From Chara braunii (lineage: Eukaryota; Streptophyta; Charophyceae; Charales; Characeae): a stretch of 41,854 bases of DNA. The stretch is from the NCBI GenBank assembly GCA_003427395.1, contig BFEA01000146.1:2933978-2975831 (forward strand), in the 5' to 3' direction. A model generated the notes under the pieces. It did not search any database. It was not told the DNA's origin and saw only the letters and a program-made list of their open reading frames with translations. Shown here in pieces: positions 20,047-29,312 of the stretch. Each line of letters begins with the position of its first letter. Positions within the stretch are counted from its first letter, which is position 1. Both the position numbers and the translations under genes were made by a program.

Positions 20047-21022
20047 CAGTACGTGGCCGAACTGGGGGACGAGTGGGGCTGGAGGAGGAGGGGGATCGGC
20101 TCCGTCTCCGTCGCGCGGTACTTAAGGTGGCGGCTCCAGGGTCGCCATCTTCGGGCTTCGGCGGCTCTGGATCCCTGGTCGGATCGTTACCGATGCGCAG
20201 ACTAGCTTCGCTGGCGAACTCTAGCTGGCGCTTCCCGGTGACAATTTCTTCACGCTTTCACTTTGCTTCCGGATCTTCCGCCTCCGTTCCCGTACGCGTC
20301 GCTTCCTCCGGCAAGGCTTCCCACTCAGATCCGGTTTCTTCTTCCTCCTCTTCTCCTTCGCTCAACTCGCCCTCGCTATGTTCACTATAGCTTCCCTCCT
20401 NCGATGTTTCCTCGTCCTCGTCTTCTTCGTCGTCGNCGATCACCACTTCCTCCACCCTTGGATAAAAGGCGTGAGGGATGATATCGTACGGCTTGAGATA
20501 CTCCTGCCGCGATGGTAGCGTATCCTCGTCCCTAGGTTCCTCAAAGCACGCAGTCCACTGAAGGTACGGATCCAATGATCGCTCGAAAATGTACGGAGCA
20601 GGACTGTCGTCACTCTGTGAATAGATGTCGGGCGAGAGATTGTCCGCCAATTGCACGATCAGTGCGATGAGCTCCTGCGCAATCAGCTGGCGGCGCCCCG
20701 GCTGTACCGATCCAAAGAGAAAGCCAAGAAGATCGCCCTCCACATCAGTCCTCCAAGCTTGGATGATTAGCAGCTCCAGATTTTCGATCCACGTAGGATG
20801 CCCGCTGGTCTGTGTCCACGCCACCTTTACTCTGGCCAAGCACAAAGACAACTCCTCAAAAGTTTCGCGCCACAGCCGCCAATGTCCAGGATTGATAAGA
20901 GGGACTGAAAGAGGCTCGAACAAGAAGGAAAGAGAAGGATGAAGATCGGATTGCCAGAAGGTGGGGAAGAGAGAAGGGAGACCAAAGATAGAGAGAGGAG
21001 CGAAAAGATCGGCGTGGTTCAT
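19997..21022 (-). pseudogene. Ser/Glu-rich hypothetical protein with one in-frame TGA
   Basis: From ATG at 21022 the frame runs 254 codons to TGA at 20258-20260. It then continues in the same frame for about 86 more codons with coherent sequence to a second TGA at 19997. N-terminal ~190 residues: Leu/Trp-rich, helical-looking ('HWRLWRETFEELSLCLARVK'). Then an acidic Ser/Glu stretch ('EGSYSEHSEGELSEGEEEE', two ambiguous bases at 20401 and 20437), and after the TGA a basic Arg/Ser/Pro tail ('ARRRRSRSPSSSSPTRPP'). From memory this style matches lineage-specific hypothetical proteins of Chara braunii, often in repeated families; that is recall, not a search. A single stop in otherwise coherent coding sequence suggests recent inactivation or sequence error. 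Confidence 0.5.
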
Positions 21023-21555
21023 TGGGGATGTGGGAAGGGGACGAGGGTTGGGATCGCAACTTGCCGCTCGCGCGGTGTTGCACTTTTTCTAGCCGAGCCA
21101 GTTCGGGCGACCGGAAAGCCAACAGACTGTCACGCAGGATTTTGTATGTGATTGCAGTAAATAAAATAAATTAAATAATGCAAATCCCTTCCTGTTGTGT
21201 GCGTCCGGCTTCGAGCGCGACCCTTCAATTGCGGTCTTTGCCGGTCCCCGGTCTTAGGAATCTTTTATTTTGATTCAGAACAGCAGAGAATTATGCAAAT
21301 AATAATCATAAAATTATGGGGTGCTATGCATGCATCAATTATGTCAATCTGATTTTGAGAACTGTGACAGAATCATCCACGATAGCAATCTTCAGATAAG
21401 AACAATGCAAGAAGCAAGACCGACTGACTCGAGCAAAGACAAAATCAAATGAATGAGGGAAGAATGAGAACTCATAATAATCTCAGAAAGTACACATAAA
21501 CGAGCATGGTCAGCACCTCTCAAGAGTCCTCACTTATCCCTCTGGTCAGTCTCTC
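21023..21555. other. No gene seen (intergenic between two minus-strand genes)
   Basis: AT-rich, with a short stretch TAAATAAAATAAATTAAATAATG (21157-21179) in segments. Possible 3' flank of the next gene. No motif I can name. Confidence 0.4.
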
Positions 21556-22759
21556 TCAATCTCTTTTCACTGATCTTCTCTGGTGCCGAGACCCTCGCCC
21601 ACGTACAATCTGAGACTGAGGCTTCGTGGCGAAATGCCACCTGTAGCCAGCAAGCTCTGAGCATGACCATCCGAGGCACATGACACGGTAGTTAACCATG
21701 GAGCAAAACTCCTCCCACAAAGTAGGCAGTCCGTCCACTGAAAAGACTCCTAGTCTGAGGTAGGGATACTTGGTGGGCTCGGTCAGCGCCTCAACGTCGA
21801 TCACCGCCGGAGAGATGTACCTCTTTGCCAAACCAATCACATACAGCCAACTCGTGCCATCAGTGAGAGGAGAAGGGACTGGAGGCCTAGGATAGTCAGT
21901 ATAAAGCATCGGCCCGAAGCTGTGAATCAACGTAGTGCCATTCTCATCGAACTCCCTCTCTCTCTGCTCAAGGTATTCGGTGGCTGAGATCCAGACTGGA
22001 TCGAAAAGTTCATGAGTCTCCTTGCCCTTCTTCAGGTAAGGCCTCAGATCGTGGATAGTGCCATCAGCAAAACTGGTCTGGACAACGAAGATTGACAGAT
22101 CTCCCTGTCTGAAACCAATGATACTAACATACCGATAACGAAATGCCTCTTTGCATGAAAACCGGTTGAGGTTGGCCAACACTGACTCACTGACAGGCGT
22201 AGACAGATTTGTGTTGATGAGTATTCTTGCCAGTGCAAACTGACCAGATGGTCCTGGAGAGCTGGTTACCTGAACTGATTGCAAAAAAAAAAAAATTGTT
22301 TGTTGAAAGCTGAATGCCGACAACTGAATGCTGAGAACTGAGTGCTGAAGACTAATGCTGAAGACTGAATGCTGAAAATTAATGTTGAAGACTGATTGCT
22401 GGAAACTGATCAATAATAATAAATGATTGTTGATGATTGATTGCTGATTAGATGATTGCTGGTTGTCCGGATAAGTGAGTTGTACTTGTTGAGAGACAAA
22501 ACACTCACTGGTGGCTGCTAACAGTCCTCCTTGCTTCCTCAATAGTACCCACAGAAGTTATGGTGGCACATAGCCTGCCATTCTTATCATGCAAGTAGTA
22601 TGTGTATTCGATTTTTGTATGATTCCTCACGAGGACCAGTGCGTGTTCCATCATCATAGCAGTCTGCTGGTTGTATTCCTCAACTGCACTCTCCCTCCAG
22701 GTCTCTTCAGAGTCCTGATACAGAGGGCAGGAGATTCTAACTGTGTTACTATCCTCCAT
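21556..22759 (-). CDS. Two-exon gene, unknown family (318 residues)
   Basis: Exon 1 is 22759-22509 (ATG at 22759); exon 2 is 22261-21556 (stop at 21556). The intron of 247 bp has donor CCA|GTGAGTGT and acceptor GGTTACCAG-type (read TAACCAG|CTCTCC) after a T13 tract. The join keeps the frame: 251 + 706 = 957 bases, 319 codons with the stop. Exon 1 protein is acidic and helical ('WRESAVEEYNQQTAMMMEHA') then strand-like ('IEYTYYLHDKNGRLCATITS'). Exon 2 has 'AFRYRYVSIIGFRQGDLSIF', 'LRPYLKKGKETHELFDPVW', 'WLYVIGLAKRYISPAVIDVE' and a basic Arg-rich end. No known family comes to mind. Exon 1 is paralogous to the ORF at 23482-23775. The intron contains a minisatellite. Confidence 0.6.
22296..22452. 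repeat. Intronic minisatellite, ~13-14-bp unit
   Basis: Degenerate copies of CTGAATGCTGAAGA (with AACTGA, GACTGA and ATTGCTG variants) fill most of the intron of the two-exon gene, next to a run of 13 A on the + strand (the pyrimidine tract of the minus-strand acceptor). Confidence 0.75.
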
Positions 22760-22911
22760 ATCCTTACCGAACTCCCCCTACATCAGTTCACCCAACCCAA
22801 GACGGGTAACCTTTGGACAATATAGGTATGAAAAGGCTGCTGAGTTGATGGTTGTTTCGAATAGTTGTTCCAGATGGCCATTTCCAACTGCAGTTTCTGA
22901 CTACTGAATCA

Positions 22912-23065
22912 CTTGCTGAATTAATTAGTAATATGTATGCCGAACTGACTGCCGATTCGATTGCAGATTCTGTTGCTGATCTGATTGCAAAATTGTTTAC
23001 TGAATTGATTGCAAAATTGCTTACTGAACTGATTGCAAAATTGCTTACTGATCTGATTGCCTTTC
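22912..23065. repeat. 24-bp minisatellite, open on both strands
   Basis: CTGATTGCAAAATTGCTTACT units (24-bp period, about 4 clear copies at 22976-23065, degenerate ones before). Since 24 is a multiple of 3, the + strand reads an 8-residue repeat 'LIAKLLTE' and the minus strand 'NFAISSVS'. Both are open, so this openness is not proof of coding. It lies between the two paralogous minus-strand exons. Confidence 0.8.
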
Positions 23066-23246
23066 CAAGTACCACTGGTCAGAACACTTGATCCTGGCTG
23101 CTTGGACTGATTACTTGTTGATCTGGTTGCTGCTCTAAAACTTGACTGGTCGCTAAACTGATAACACCGTTGTGTGTTGATCAATGCTAACAGTACTGAG
23201 TACGAAGGTCGTGTGTCGCAGAATCTGGTTTCAATCTGAGTTCATT

Positions 23247-23356
23247 TTCTGACTGTCCGAGTCTGCCTTCTTATTGTCTGAGTACGTCTTCTGATTGTCC
23301 GAGTCCGTCTTCTAATTGTCTTGAGTGCATCGCCCGAATGTTGTCCGAGTGCTTTT
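23247..23356. repeat. Minisatellite, ~22-bp unit, 3-4 copies
   Basis: Units of the form TGATTGTCCGAGTCCGTCTT: 23249 (TGACTGTCCGAGTCTGCCTT), then TTATTGTCTGAGTACGTCTT, TGATTGTCCGAGTCCGTCTT and a decayed fourth. Non-coding context. Confidence 0.75.
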
Positions 23357-23481
23357 CTAGTAAATTTCTACTGTTCAACCTTTACTCTTGCTCACCAGAT
23401 CGTCTCAAACCGGGAGCTAGCACTGTGCAGTTCGTACACGGGTTGGTTGCTGAACACTGTTATGAGAAAACAAAGTGCTAT

Positions 23482-23775
23482 TCAGATATTGTTGGCTTGT
23501 GATTTTCGAAAAAGAGTCCAGGCTCCTTTGGCCTCAATCGAGTTTTGCCCTGGCTGTTTCCACAGTCTCCAGAGACGAACCAGTGCTGTGTAGTTTACCA
23601 TCGTGACTTTATATAGCACGTATTCTCTATATTTTTCTCTTGTGACCATCCTGACAGCCTGTTTTCGCTGCTCCTGTCTGTGCGATTCCATGTCTTGGAT
23701 AACCCCTGTTTTCCAACCCTCAAGCTTATCCAGGCAGATAGAGCCCTTGACTACCAATATCTCAGCGTCGCTCAT
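23482..23775 (-). CDS. Paralogue of exon 1 of the 22-kb gene, unknown family
   Basis: 97 codons from ATG 23775. Compared without gaps with the exon at 22509-22759, counting from the shared Trp, both have W1, A20, V24, E31, Y32 and Y35 at the same spacing, with hydrophobic matches between: 'WKTGVIQDMESHRQEQRKQA' against 'WRESAVEEYNQQTAMMMEHA', then 'EYVLY' against 'EYTYY'. This supports a tandem duplication of the gene or at least of this exon. A donor could lie at ATG|GTAAAC (about 23600), but I cannot place the next exon. No known domain. Confidence 0.5.
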   Translation of the reverse strand: MSDAEILVVKGSICLDKLEGWKTGVIQDMESHRQEQRKQAVRMVTREKYREYVLYKVTMVNYTALVRLWRLWKQPGQNSIEAKGAWTLFRKSQANNI

Positions 23776-24744
23776 GTTTCCCCTAGTGCGTCTCCACTTG
23801 AACTATGGAGTGTGGCTCTCTTAGAGTTATTTGCTGGAACCCGACTATGGAATAGAACTTTGTTGGCAATCAGGCCTACTCAAATAATAGTGGCAGACTG
23901 TCGGGGACGGCCTAATAAAGACTGAATGGCGGCGTCCAACACAAGACGACCAATCAACAACTCAGAGAGCTATATTATACTGCATTCTCTTTTCGAGAGT
24001 TAACTCACTCCCAGTTTTCCCACATACCTTGACTGGACCCGTTCCTTCCCAGGCCTGTGATGAATGTGTTTAAACGGACTGTCCCGTCGGTTGAAGCGAC
24101 CTAATCTCGCTTGTCTCTTATCTGCAATTCTACCGAGTTGCTTACTTCCTTAATGCGGTAGTAATAGCGTCTGTCGTAACCCGTAGTTAGGGCCTTCGGG
24201 CCACTCCTCGCTACTGATTCTTACTGATAAGGGTCAGTTGATGATCCTTCACTTCGTAGGGACTTGCTAGCTGCATTATCGCGGTATAATCAAGGCCACA
24301 TTGGTAGTGACGGGTAATACAGACANCTTTTCTCCGAATTAAATCTCGTCCCAACTTTGCTAAGTAGACTCTTAGTCACCATCAAGTAGGAACTTTGCAA
24401 GAACATAGAAGATTTTTCTTAGAGCTGCCTTTCTTTTCCCCATCTAATCAAAGTCAAAGCACAGAGCACCAACCAATAAAAATCATCTCCACATTCCCTT
24501 TTTGACATTCTGGCGAGGAATAAGCCTAGAATATTCAGCCAAGTACCTGCCGGTAACCACCAGGCCAACAAGTGCATTCGGCCGAATATTCACCCACACA
24601 CACATGCACGTGCAGGGCTGTAGTCACGCACCCGGTGTATCTCGATGCACGAACGAACTCACACCATTATGGGTAACCATTCAATCAGGTGAGCACATGC
24701 AAACCTTCGTTATCACGTATCTGTACAATCACCCGGTGCAGTAT
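23776..24744. other. No gene recognised
   Basis: Mixed sequence with a GGCC-TTCG-GGCC tetraloop-type hairpin at about 24193-24204 and an ambiguous base at 24326. Short frames only. It may contain the 5' flank of the minus-strand paralogue. Confidence 0.4.
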
Positions 24745-24747
24745 CGC

Positions 24748-25085
24748 GGTGCAGGCACATAGTGCAAACTCACGGTGCAAACGCACGATGCAGTCACACG
24801 GTGCAGACACACGATACTAGCACACGATGCAGTCATGCAATGTAGGCACACTGCGCAGTCACGCGTTGCAGGAACACTGAGCAATTACGCAATGCAGGCA
24901 CATTGCGCAGTCACGCGTTCCAGGAACACTGAGCAATCACACAATGCAGGCACATGGTGCAGTCACTCGATGTAGCCACACGGTGCGGTTACGTAACACA
25001 GCTGCACGGCGCAGTCACACAGTGCAATCACTTGGCATAACTGCACGGTGTAGCCGCGTGGGACAGCCGCATGGTGTGAACATAT
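24748..25085. repeat. 13-bp minisatellite, about 25 degenerate copies
   Basis: The unit is close to GCAGTCACACGGT (CACGGTGCAGTCA phase). Copies include GCAAACTCACGGT, GCAGACACACGAT, GCAGTCACGCGTT and GCAGGCACATTGC. A higher-order pair (GCGCAGTCACGCGTT.CAGGAACACTGAGCAAT, 24852 and 24905) shows secondary duplication. The + strand frames here are read-through of the repeat. No CRISPR-like spacer structure: units are contiguous. Confidence 0.85.
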
Positions 25086-25555
25086 GGCATAGGACCCACA
25101 AATACAAAGGTTGCGCGTCTTTCTTAACCTTTCCATACGATCAGATAGGCCACTTTACGCAGGGGATTACACCCAATAGGCAAGTGTCAATACCAAAATT
25201 ACCCAACCACTTCGACCTTGCTAAATCCCTTAGGATAGTAGTCGTACGTTGGACTCTTTTCATAGCCTGCACGTCTCCAACTATTGTTATGAGTTGGGGC
25301 TTCCCCCCCTTTTTTGTTCACTTATTCTCGCAATCTACTGAGAGTTTAACCCTATCAAGATGACACGTAATCGATTAACAATGATCAATTGGTTTAATTA
25401 ACTGAAATACGAGAGAAGGGGAGAAAATTGAAGTTTTTGAGTCAAAAGAAATTATCTTGCAATGATCACCATCTTATCTGAGAATTTCCGGACTGAGCGG
25501 CCACAAAGAAGCGCATCAACATCTTCTGACAGCAGTACCCGTCACAAATTGAGGG
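25086..25555. other. No gene recognised
   Basis: AT-rich non-coding sequence with a short C8/T6 patch at 25302-25315. Confidence 0.4.
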
Positions 25556-25834
25556 TCACTCAGAGGTAGCAAGATAGGTGGTGAGTAAGATTGTCTCCAA
25601 AAGAAACGAGGCTCTCTCAACAACTGGTTCTTGGTCGAGCAAATCACACAAGCTCCGATGAGTAATGAGGAGGTCTGTTTCCGCAGCATCATGAGGGAAC
25701 CGTTTCGTGGAAAGCGCGCTGGTCATCACGAGCCTTCCCCTAACATCTCTTTTACTACCTAGAAGTGACGTCTTGGATCCCTGATGTGACGAAGTCCTGG
25801 TTATTCCAAGCTGAGTAATTATAACATCAACCAC
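25556..25834 (-). CDS. Hypothetical ORF or exon (92 codons), weak
   Basis: ATG at 25834; text such as 'DAAETDLLITHRSLCDLLD' and 'RASFLLETILLTTYLATSE' is protein-like but short. No family, no splice site confirmed. Confidence 0.25.
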   Translation of the reverse strand: MVDVIITQLGITRTSSHQGSKTSLLGSKRDVRGRLVMTSALSTKRFPHDAAETDLLITHRSLCDLLDQEPVVERASFLLETILLTTYLATSE

Positions 25835-26824
25835 TACGCCGTTTTGGCCTTCTCACTGTACCCCTTTTCCAGAAGCGCCCGCCTATTGGCTATGTATGTT
25901 CTCTCCACACTCCTCGTTCTCCCCTGGAGCGAGCTACTCGAGACCAAATGCACGCGTCACCGTCACACGCCCCTTCCTCTTCTTCTTCGAGTCAGCGAAG
26001 AGCTCTCGACGAGTGCATCGTGATCGTACAAGTATTAACTGCCAGAGGAACGAGAGTCGGAGCAGTCCACAACGCTGGTGTTGACATCAACCTTGCTCAG
26101 CTTGCATGAGTTCCCCAGTGCTCGTTGGCGAGAGAGTGCCTCCCAAGAAAACAGTTGGCATCACCACCTCACAAACTCGCCCCCCTTCGCTACCTGTCTC
26201 AGCCTCCCCATTTCGGGTTCAGTCTCGTCCACCCTCTTGCCCGCGCGTCTTGCATTTCGAGAGCGCATCCTTTTCTCTCGCTGCCTGATCACTCGTGCAT
26301 CTTGCCGATGCTTCATTCCTCCCACACGAGCGTGCCACGCGCGCGTTGACTACTCGATCACCACTTCTCAACCCCGCTGTCTGTCTCAACCCCTCTCGCT
26401 AGCTTCACACACTTCGACTGTGTCACGCGTACGCATGTAACCGCCTCGTAGCTCATACCACGTTTCTCAGAATGAAAAAAACAAAAACGCTGACCTTCGA
26501 TGCCACGCGTCACACACGTCCTTTCCCTTTGTTTTGCTTCTCTCCTCTCCCGCGGCCCCTCGGCGTCGGTTGTCGAGAGCTGGCCTCGGGTCCCTCCTCT
26601 ACCCGGTTTGTGGCTCGATGATGCTGCTGGATCTCACCAGGCCTGTTCCAGAACCTGAGATCCGTCTCTCGGTCTGCCTCACTCATTTCGTTTTTCCCAC
26701 CAGAGTCTCTCTCGTTGTGCTGTTCCTCCCTTGTCTCGGTCCCAGTTGATGACTCGGTCTCCTGGTAGATGACCGACACCCTCAAGCCCACGGTCACCTC
26801 GTCTCGTCTGCACCTCCGTTCCGC
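25835..26824. other. No gene recognised
   Basis: Pyrimidine-rich, Ser/Pro/Leu-type frames on + and a charged frame on minus (26510-26797) overlap each other; none is convincing. Confidence 0.4.
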
Positions 26825-27533
26825 TGTCGGGGCAAATACCCTGACAAGGGTATTTGCCGGGGTTTTTCAACGTCAGACACTGTCTGATCTTTTCATTGAA
26901 TTGATGGACTTGATGAGACTGACGTTTGCTAACCGTTTATTCAGACCTGGCCTACGACTAAGAGACCTAATTTTTTTTTAGAACCTGACGTCATCGACGC
27001 TGGACGGCATCGACGTCCGTGCAGGATGCCGGGGGTCGGCACTATCGTTCGCGGGTTTCGGTGAGGCCGCAGTAGTGTACGGTCGTGGGAGAACTAAAGT
27101 TAAACCTAATAGCCACGCGATTCAGAGCCTAAGTGGGCTAAAAAAAGGGTTGCGTCAGGGTATAGGGCCACGACGCAGAACGAATAGGAAGGTTTGTTTT
27201 TATTTCTTAAGGCTGCGGGGTTTGACTTCGAATTTGGAGGCCGAAAGGCTGATGCCGGGGCCTACCCGGCATCGACGTCCAATCAAGCCACCGGTCACGC
27301 GGCTAACCGGTATATGGCTAGGCCACAGGCAGGTAATGCCTGCAAGGCTACAGGCGGGAAGGAAGGTGAAGGCTGGGATCTTCATATAGAAGAGCAGCTC
27401 CTATCACTCTCGTGATAGGAGCTAGCCCAGTAGGTACTACATCAGATTGTCACCCTGCAGATGCAGGGATAAACTCGAAAAACCTGCCTACCTGGCGCAG
27501 CTCCTTTTGGAGCTGCATTTTGAATAGCGCGGT
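26825..27533 (+). repeat. Repeat A: ~700-bp LTR-like unit
   Basis: Roughly 90% identical to repeat B (35632-36330), same orientation. Both begin TGTCGGGGCAAATACCC and both stop matching after GAATAGCGCGGT. A has an extra fold-back at its left end: GGCAAATACCC (26831-26841) and GGGTATTTGCC with a 6-nt loop, absent from B. Inside are GATGCCGGGG...CCCGGCATC, a 12-bp perfect hairpin AGCTCCTATCAC-TCTC-GTGATAGGAGCT (27396-27423) and CAGCTCC-TTTT-GGAGCTG. The TG start and position bracketing gag-like genes suggest an LTR, but no primer-binding site follows and no target duplication flanks the A-B pair. The frames inside are short. Confidence 0.75.
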
Positions 27534-27592
27534 CAATCTCGACCGCACGATTGATCAGATCGCATGGCCGAGATTGGCCACGCACAGTTCAT

Positions 27593-27649
27593 CATGGCCC
27601 CTGCGCAAGGATGACACGCATAAATCGAGAAATGGTCCAATTTTTTTTT
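27593..27649 (+). pseudogene. 5'-truncated U6 snRNA fused to other repeat sequence
   Basis: The 3' half of U6 (CATGGCCCCTGCGCAAGGAT through GAGAAATGGTCCAA) ends in T9, then joins CGATTCCCCAAAGGGAATCG. The junction right at the U tail is what LINE reverse transcriptase makes when it jumps from its own template to the 3' end of U6 RNA. The right-hand partner (to about 27860, ending in a T19 run) would be the original template; it contains a tRNA B-box-like GAGTTCGATTCC on the minus strand. Confidence 0.8.
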
Positions 27650-27987
27650 CGATTCCCCAAAGGGAATCGAACTCAGGTCTGTATATCGACGAGATCCCTG
27701 CCGTTGGCTTACGCCAACGGCTTCAATAAGGCTGCGCCAGATGGCGCCTAGGGAAAGAGGGCTGAGGAGTGTAGTCCTCAACAGGTTTCGGAGGGCGCCC
27801 ATTTTCAACGGGCAACCGTTTCATCCCAGGTAAGGTGATTTCCTTTTTTTTTTTTTTTTTTCCTAGATTCTTAAATTTTAGATTTTTCTTAGATTTAGTT
27901 TAGAATTTTTCTTTCTTTCTTTTCGTCTTCTTTTTTTTCGTTGGAACAGCCGTTCGTCTCGAACGAACGGGGTGGATGGAACTGCGC

Positions 27988-28022
27988 CAGACTGTTCCGT
28001 CGGGCTTTCACCGACTCATCAG
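27988..28022 (-). ncRNA. Degenerate hammerhead-ribozyme-like core
   Basis: On the minus strand, 28022-27992 reads CTGATGA, then stem II GTCGG-TGAAAGC-CCGAC, then GGAAC. A hammerhead needs CUGANGA, stem II and GAAA; here the second core strand is GGAA, so A13 appears changed to G. A 5-bp GGAAC/GTTCC pair (27997-27977) could act as stem III, with GTT as a poor cleavage triplet. I could not find matching stem I arms. It is best read as a decayed or chance hammerhead core. Confidence 0.3.
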
Positions 28023-28081
28023 GAGGTGGCCCCTTGACAACCAGCTTCTGCGCCTTAATAGGGCACCTATAATGTCCAGGT

Positions 28082-28089
<8 letters not shown>

Positions 28090-28145
<56 letters not shown>

Positions 28146-28650
28146 NNNNNNNNNNNNNNNNNNNNNNNNNNNNNNNNNNNNNNNNNNNNNNNNNNNNNNN
28201 NNNNNNNNNNNNNNNNNNNNNNNNNNNNNNNNNNNNNNNNNNNNNNNNNNNNNNNNNNNNNNNNNNNNNNNNNNNNNNNNNNNNNNNNNNNNNNNNNNNN
28301 NNNNNNNNNNNNNNNNNNNNNNNNNNNNNNNNNNNNNNNNNNNNNNNNNNNNNNNNNNNNNNNNNNNNNNNNNNNNNNNNNNNNNNNNNNNNNNNNNNNN
28401 NNNNNNNNNNNNNNNNNNNNNNNNNNNNNNNNNNNNNNNNNNNNNNNNNNNNNNNNNNNNNNNNNNNNNNNNNNNNNNNNNNNNNNNNNNNNNNNNNNNN
28501 NNNNNNNNNNNNNNNNNNNNNNNNNNNNNNNNNNNNNNNNNNNNNNNNNNNNNNNNNNNNNNNNNNNNNNNNNNNNNNNNNNNNNNNNNNNNNNNNNNNN
28601 NNNNNNNNNNNNNNNNNNNNNNNNNNNNNNNNNNNNNNNNNNNNNNNNNN
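28090..28650. repeat. (GA)n microsatellite running into an assembly gap (505 N)
   Basis: About 28 GA units (28090-28145) immediately precede the gap 28146-28650. The gap size may be an estimate. Frames crossing it are meaningless. Confidence 0.95.
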
Positions 28651-29312
28651 GAATATTCGTGGCCGCGAGATCTAGGATCTCGCGGCCCACAACGTGCGCG
28701 TGGGATGGGGCTGTGGGAGCTGGTTGGAGACATGATGGGAGGGGGAGGACCTACCTCTCCCGACTTGACAACTGTCCTCCCCGTTTTCAGGGGAGGGCAA
28801 AGGTAGAAGGGAGAAAAAAAAAAAGAAAAAGCCACGGCCACAAATGTGGCTGCGGCCATGATCAGGTACAAGCCAAACTGGCCTGAATGTGATTCAGGCC
28901 AGAGGCTGGGAGTTGAACAGGTGGTAAGGGGAACTTGGCTGGAAACAACCATTTTCCCACTTAACCTGCACTCAGTGTGGGGCTGGGTGCAAGGAAAAGG
29001 AAAAAAAAAAAAAAGGGGGTAGTTGAGTACAACTGCCACCCTAAGTGTGTGGTTGAGGTGAGACAACCTCAGTCCATTGATCTGACTCAGATCGACGGCC
29101 CCAGGCAAGTGACGAATTTTGCCCGGGGGCAGCTGAGGCTGCTGCTGCCCTCCTCAGCCACTACAAAAGAGGCAGTTGTCCCCCAGCTGCCTCACACGTG
29201 CCTCCAGCTGCCCGTGTGTGACAACACACTTGCTTCCAGCTGCCGGTGTGTGACAACACACTTGCCTCATTGCTGGATTGCTGGAGAGGAGGCAGGAGTG
29301 CTGCTGGCGAAG

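Larger units (their letters stand above)
27650..29280. other. Chain of perfect short hairpins (with gap 28146-28650)
   Basis: At least ten perfect inverted repeats with 3-8 nt loops follow one another. They include CGATTCCC-CAAA-GGGAATCG (27650), GCCGTTGGC-TTAC-GCCAACGGC (27699), GCGCC-AGAT-GGCGC (27734), TGAGGA-GTGTAG-TCCTCA (27763), CCGTTCGT-CTCGA-ACGAACGG type (27952), GGCCGCGAGATC-TAG-GATCTCGCGGCC (28661-28687), CTCCCC-GTTTTCA-GGGGAG (28775), GCCACA-AA-TGTGGC (28841), TGGCCTGAAT-GTG-ATTCAGGCCA (28879-28901), GATCTG-ACT-CAGATC (29078) and GTGTGT-GACA-ACACAC twice (29214, 29248). Poly-T or poly-A runs (27842, 28811, 28999) separate groups, like tails of nested short retroelements. No coding gene is evident up to 29313. 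Confidence 0.65.

Noticed and set aside
24748-25085. CRISPR-like array
   Set aside because: Units are contiguous 13-mers without unique spacers, in a eukaryotic context; it is a minisatellite.
28008-29108. 366-codon minus-strand ORF across the assembly gap
   Set aside because: Most of it is 505 unknown bases plus a GA microsatellite; no real sequence supports it.
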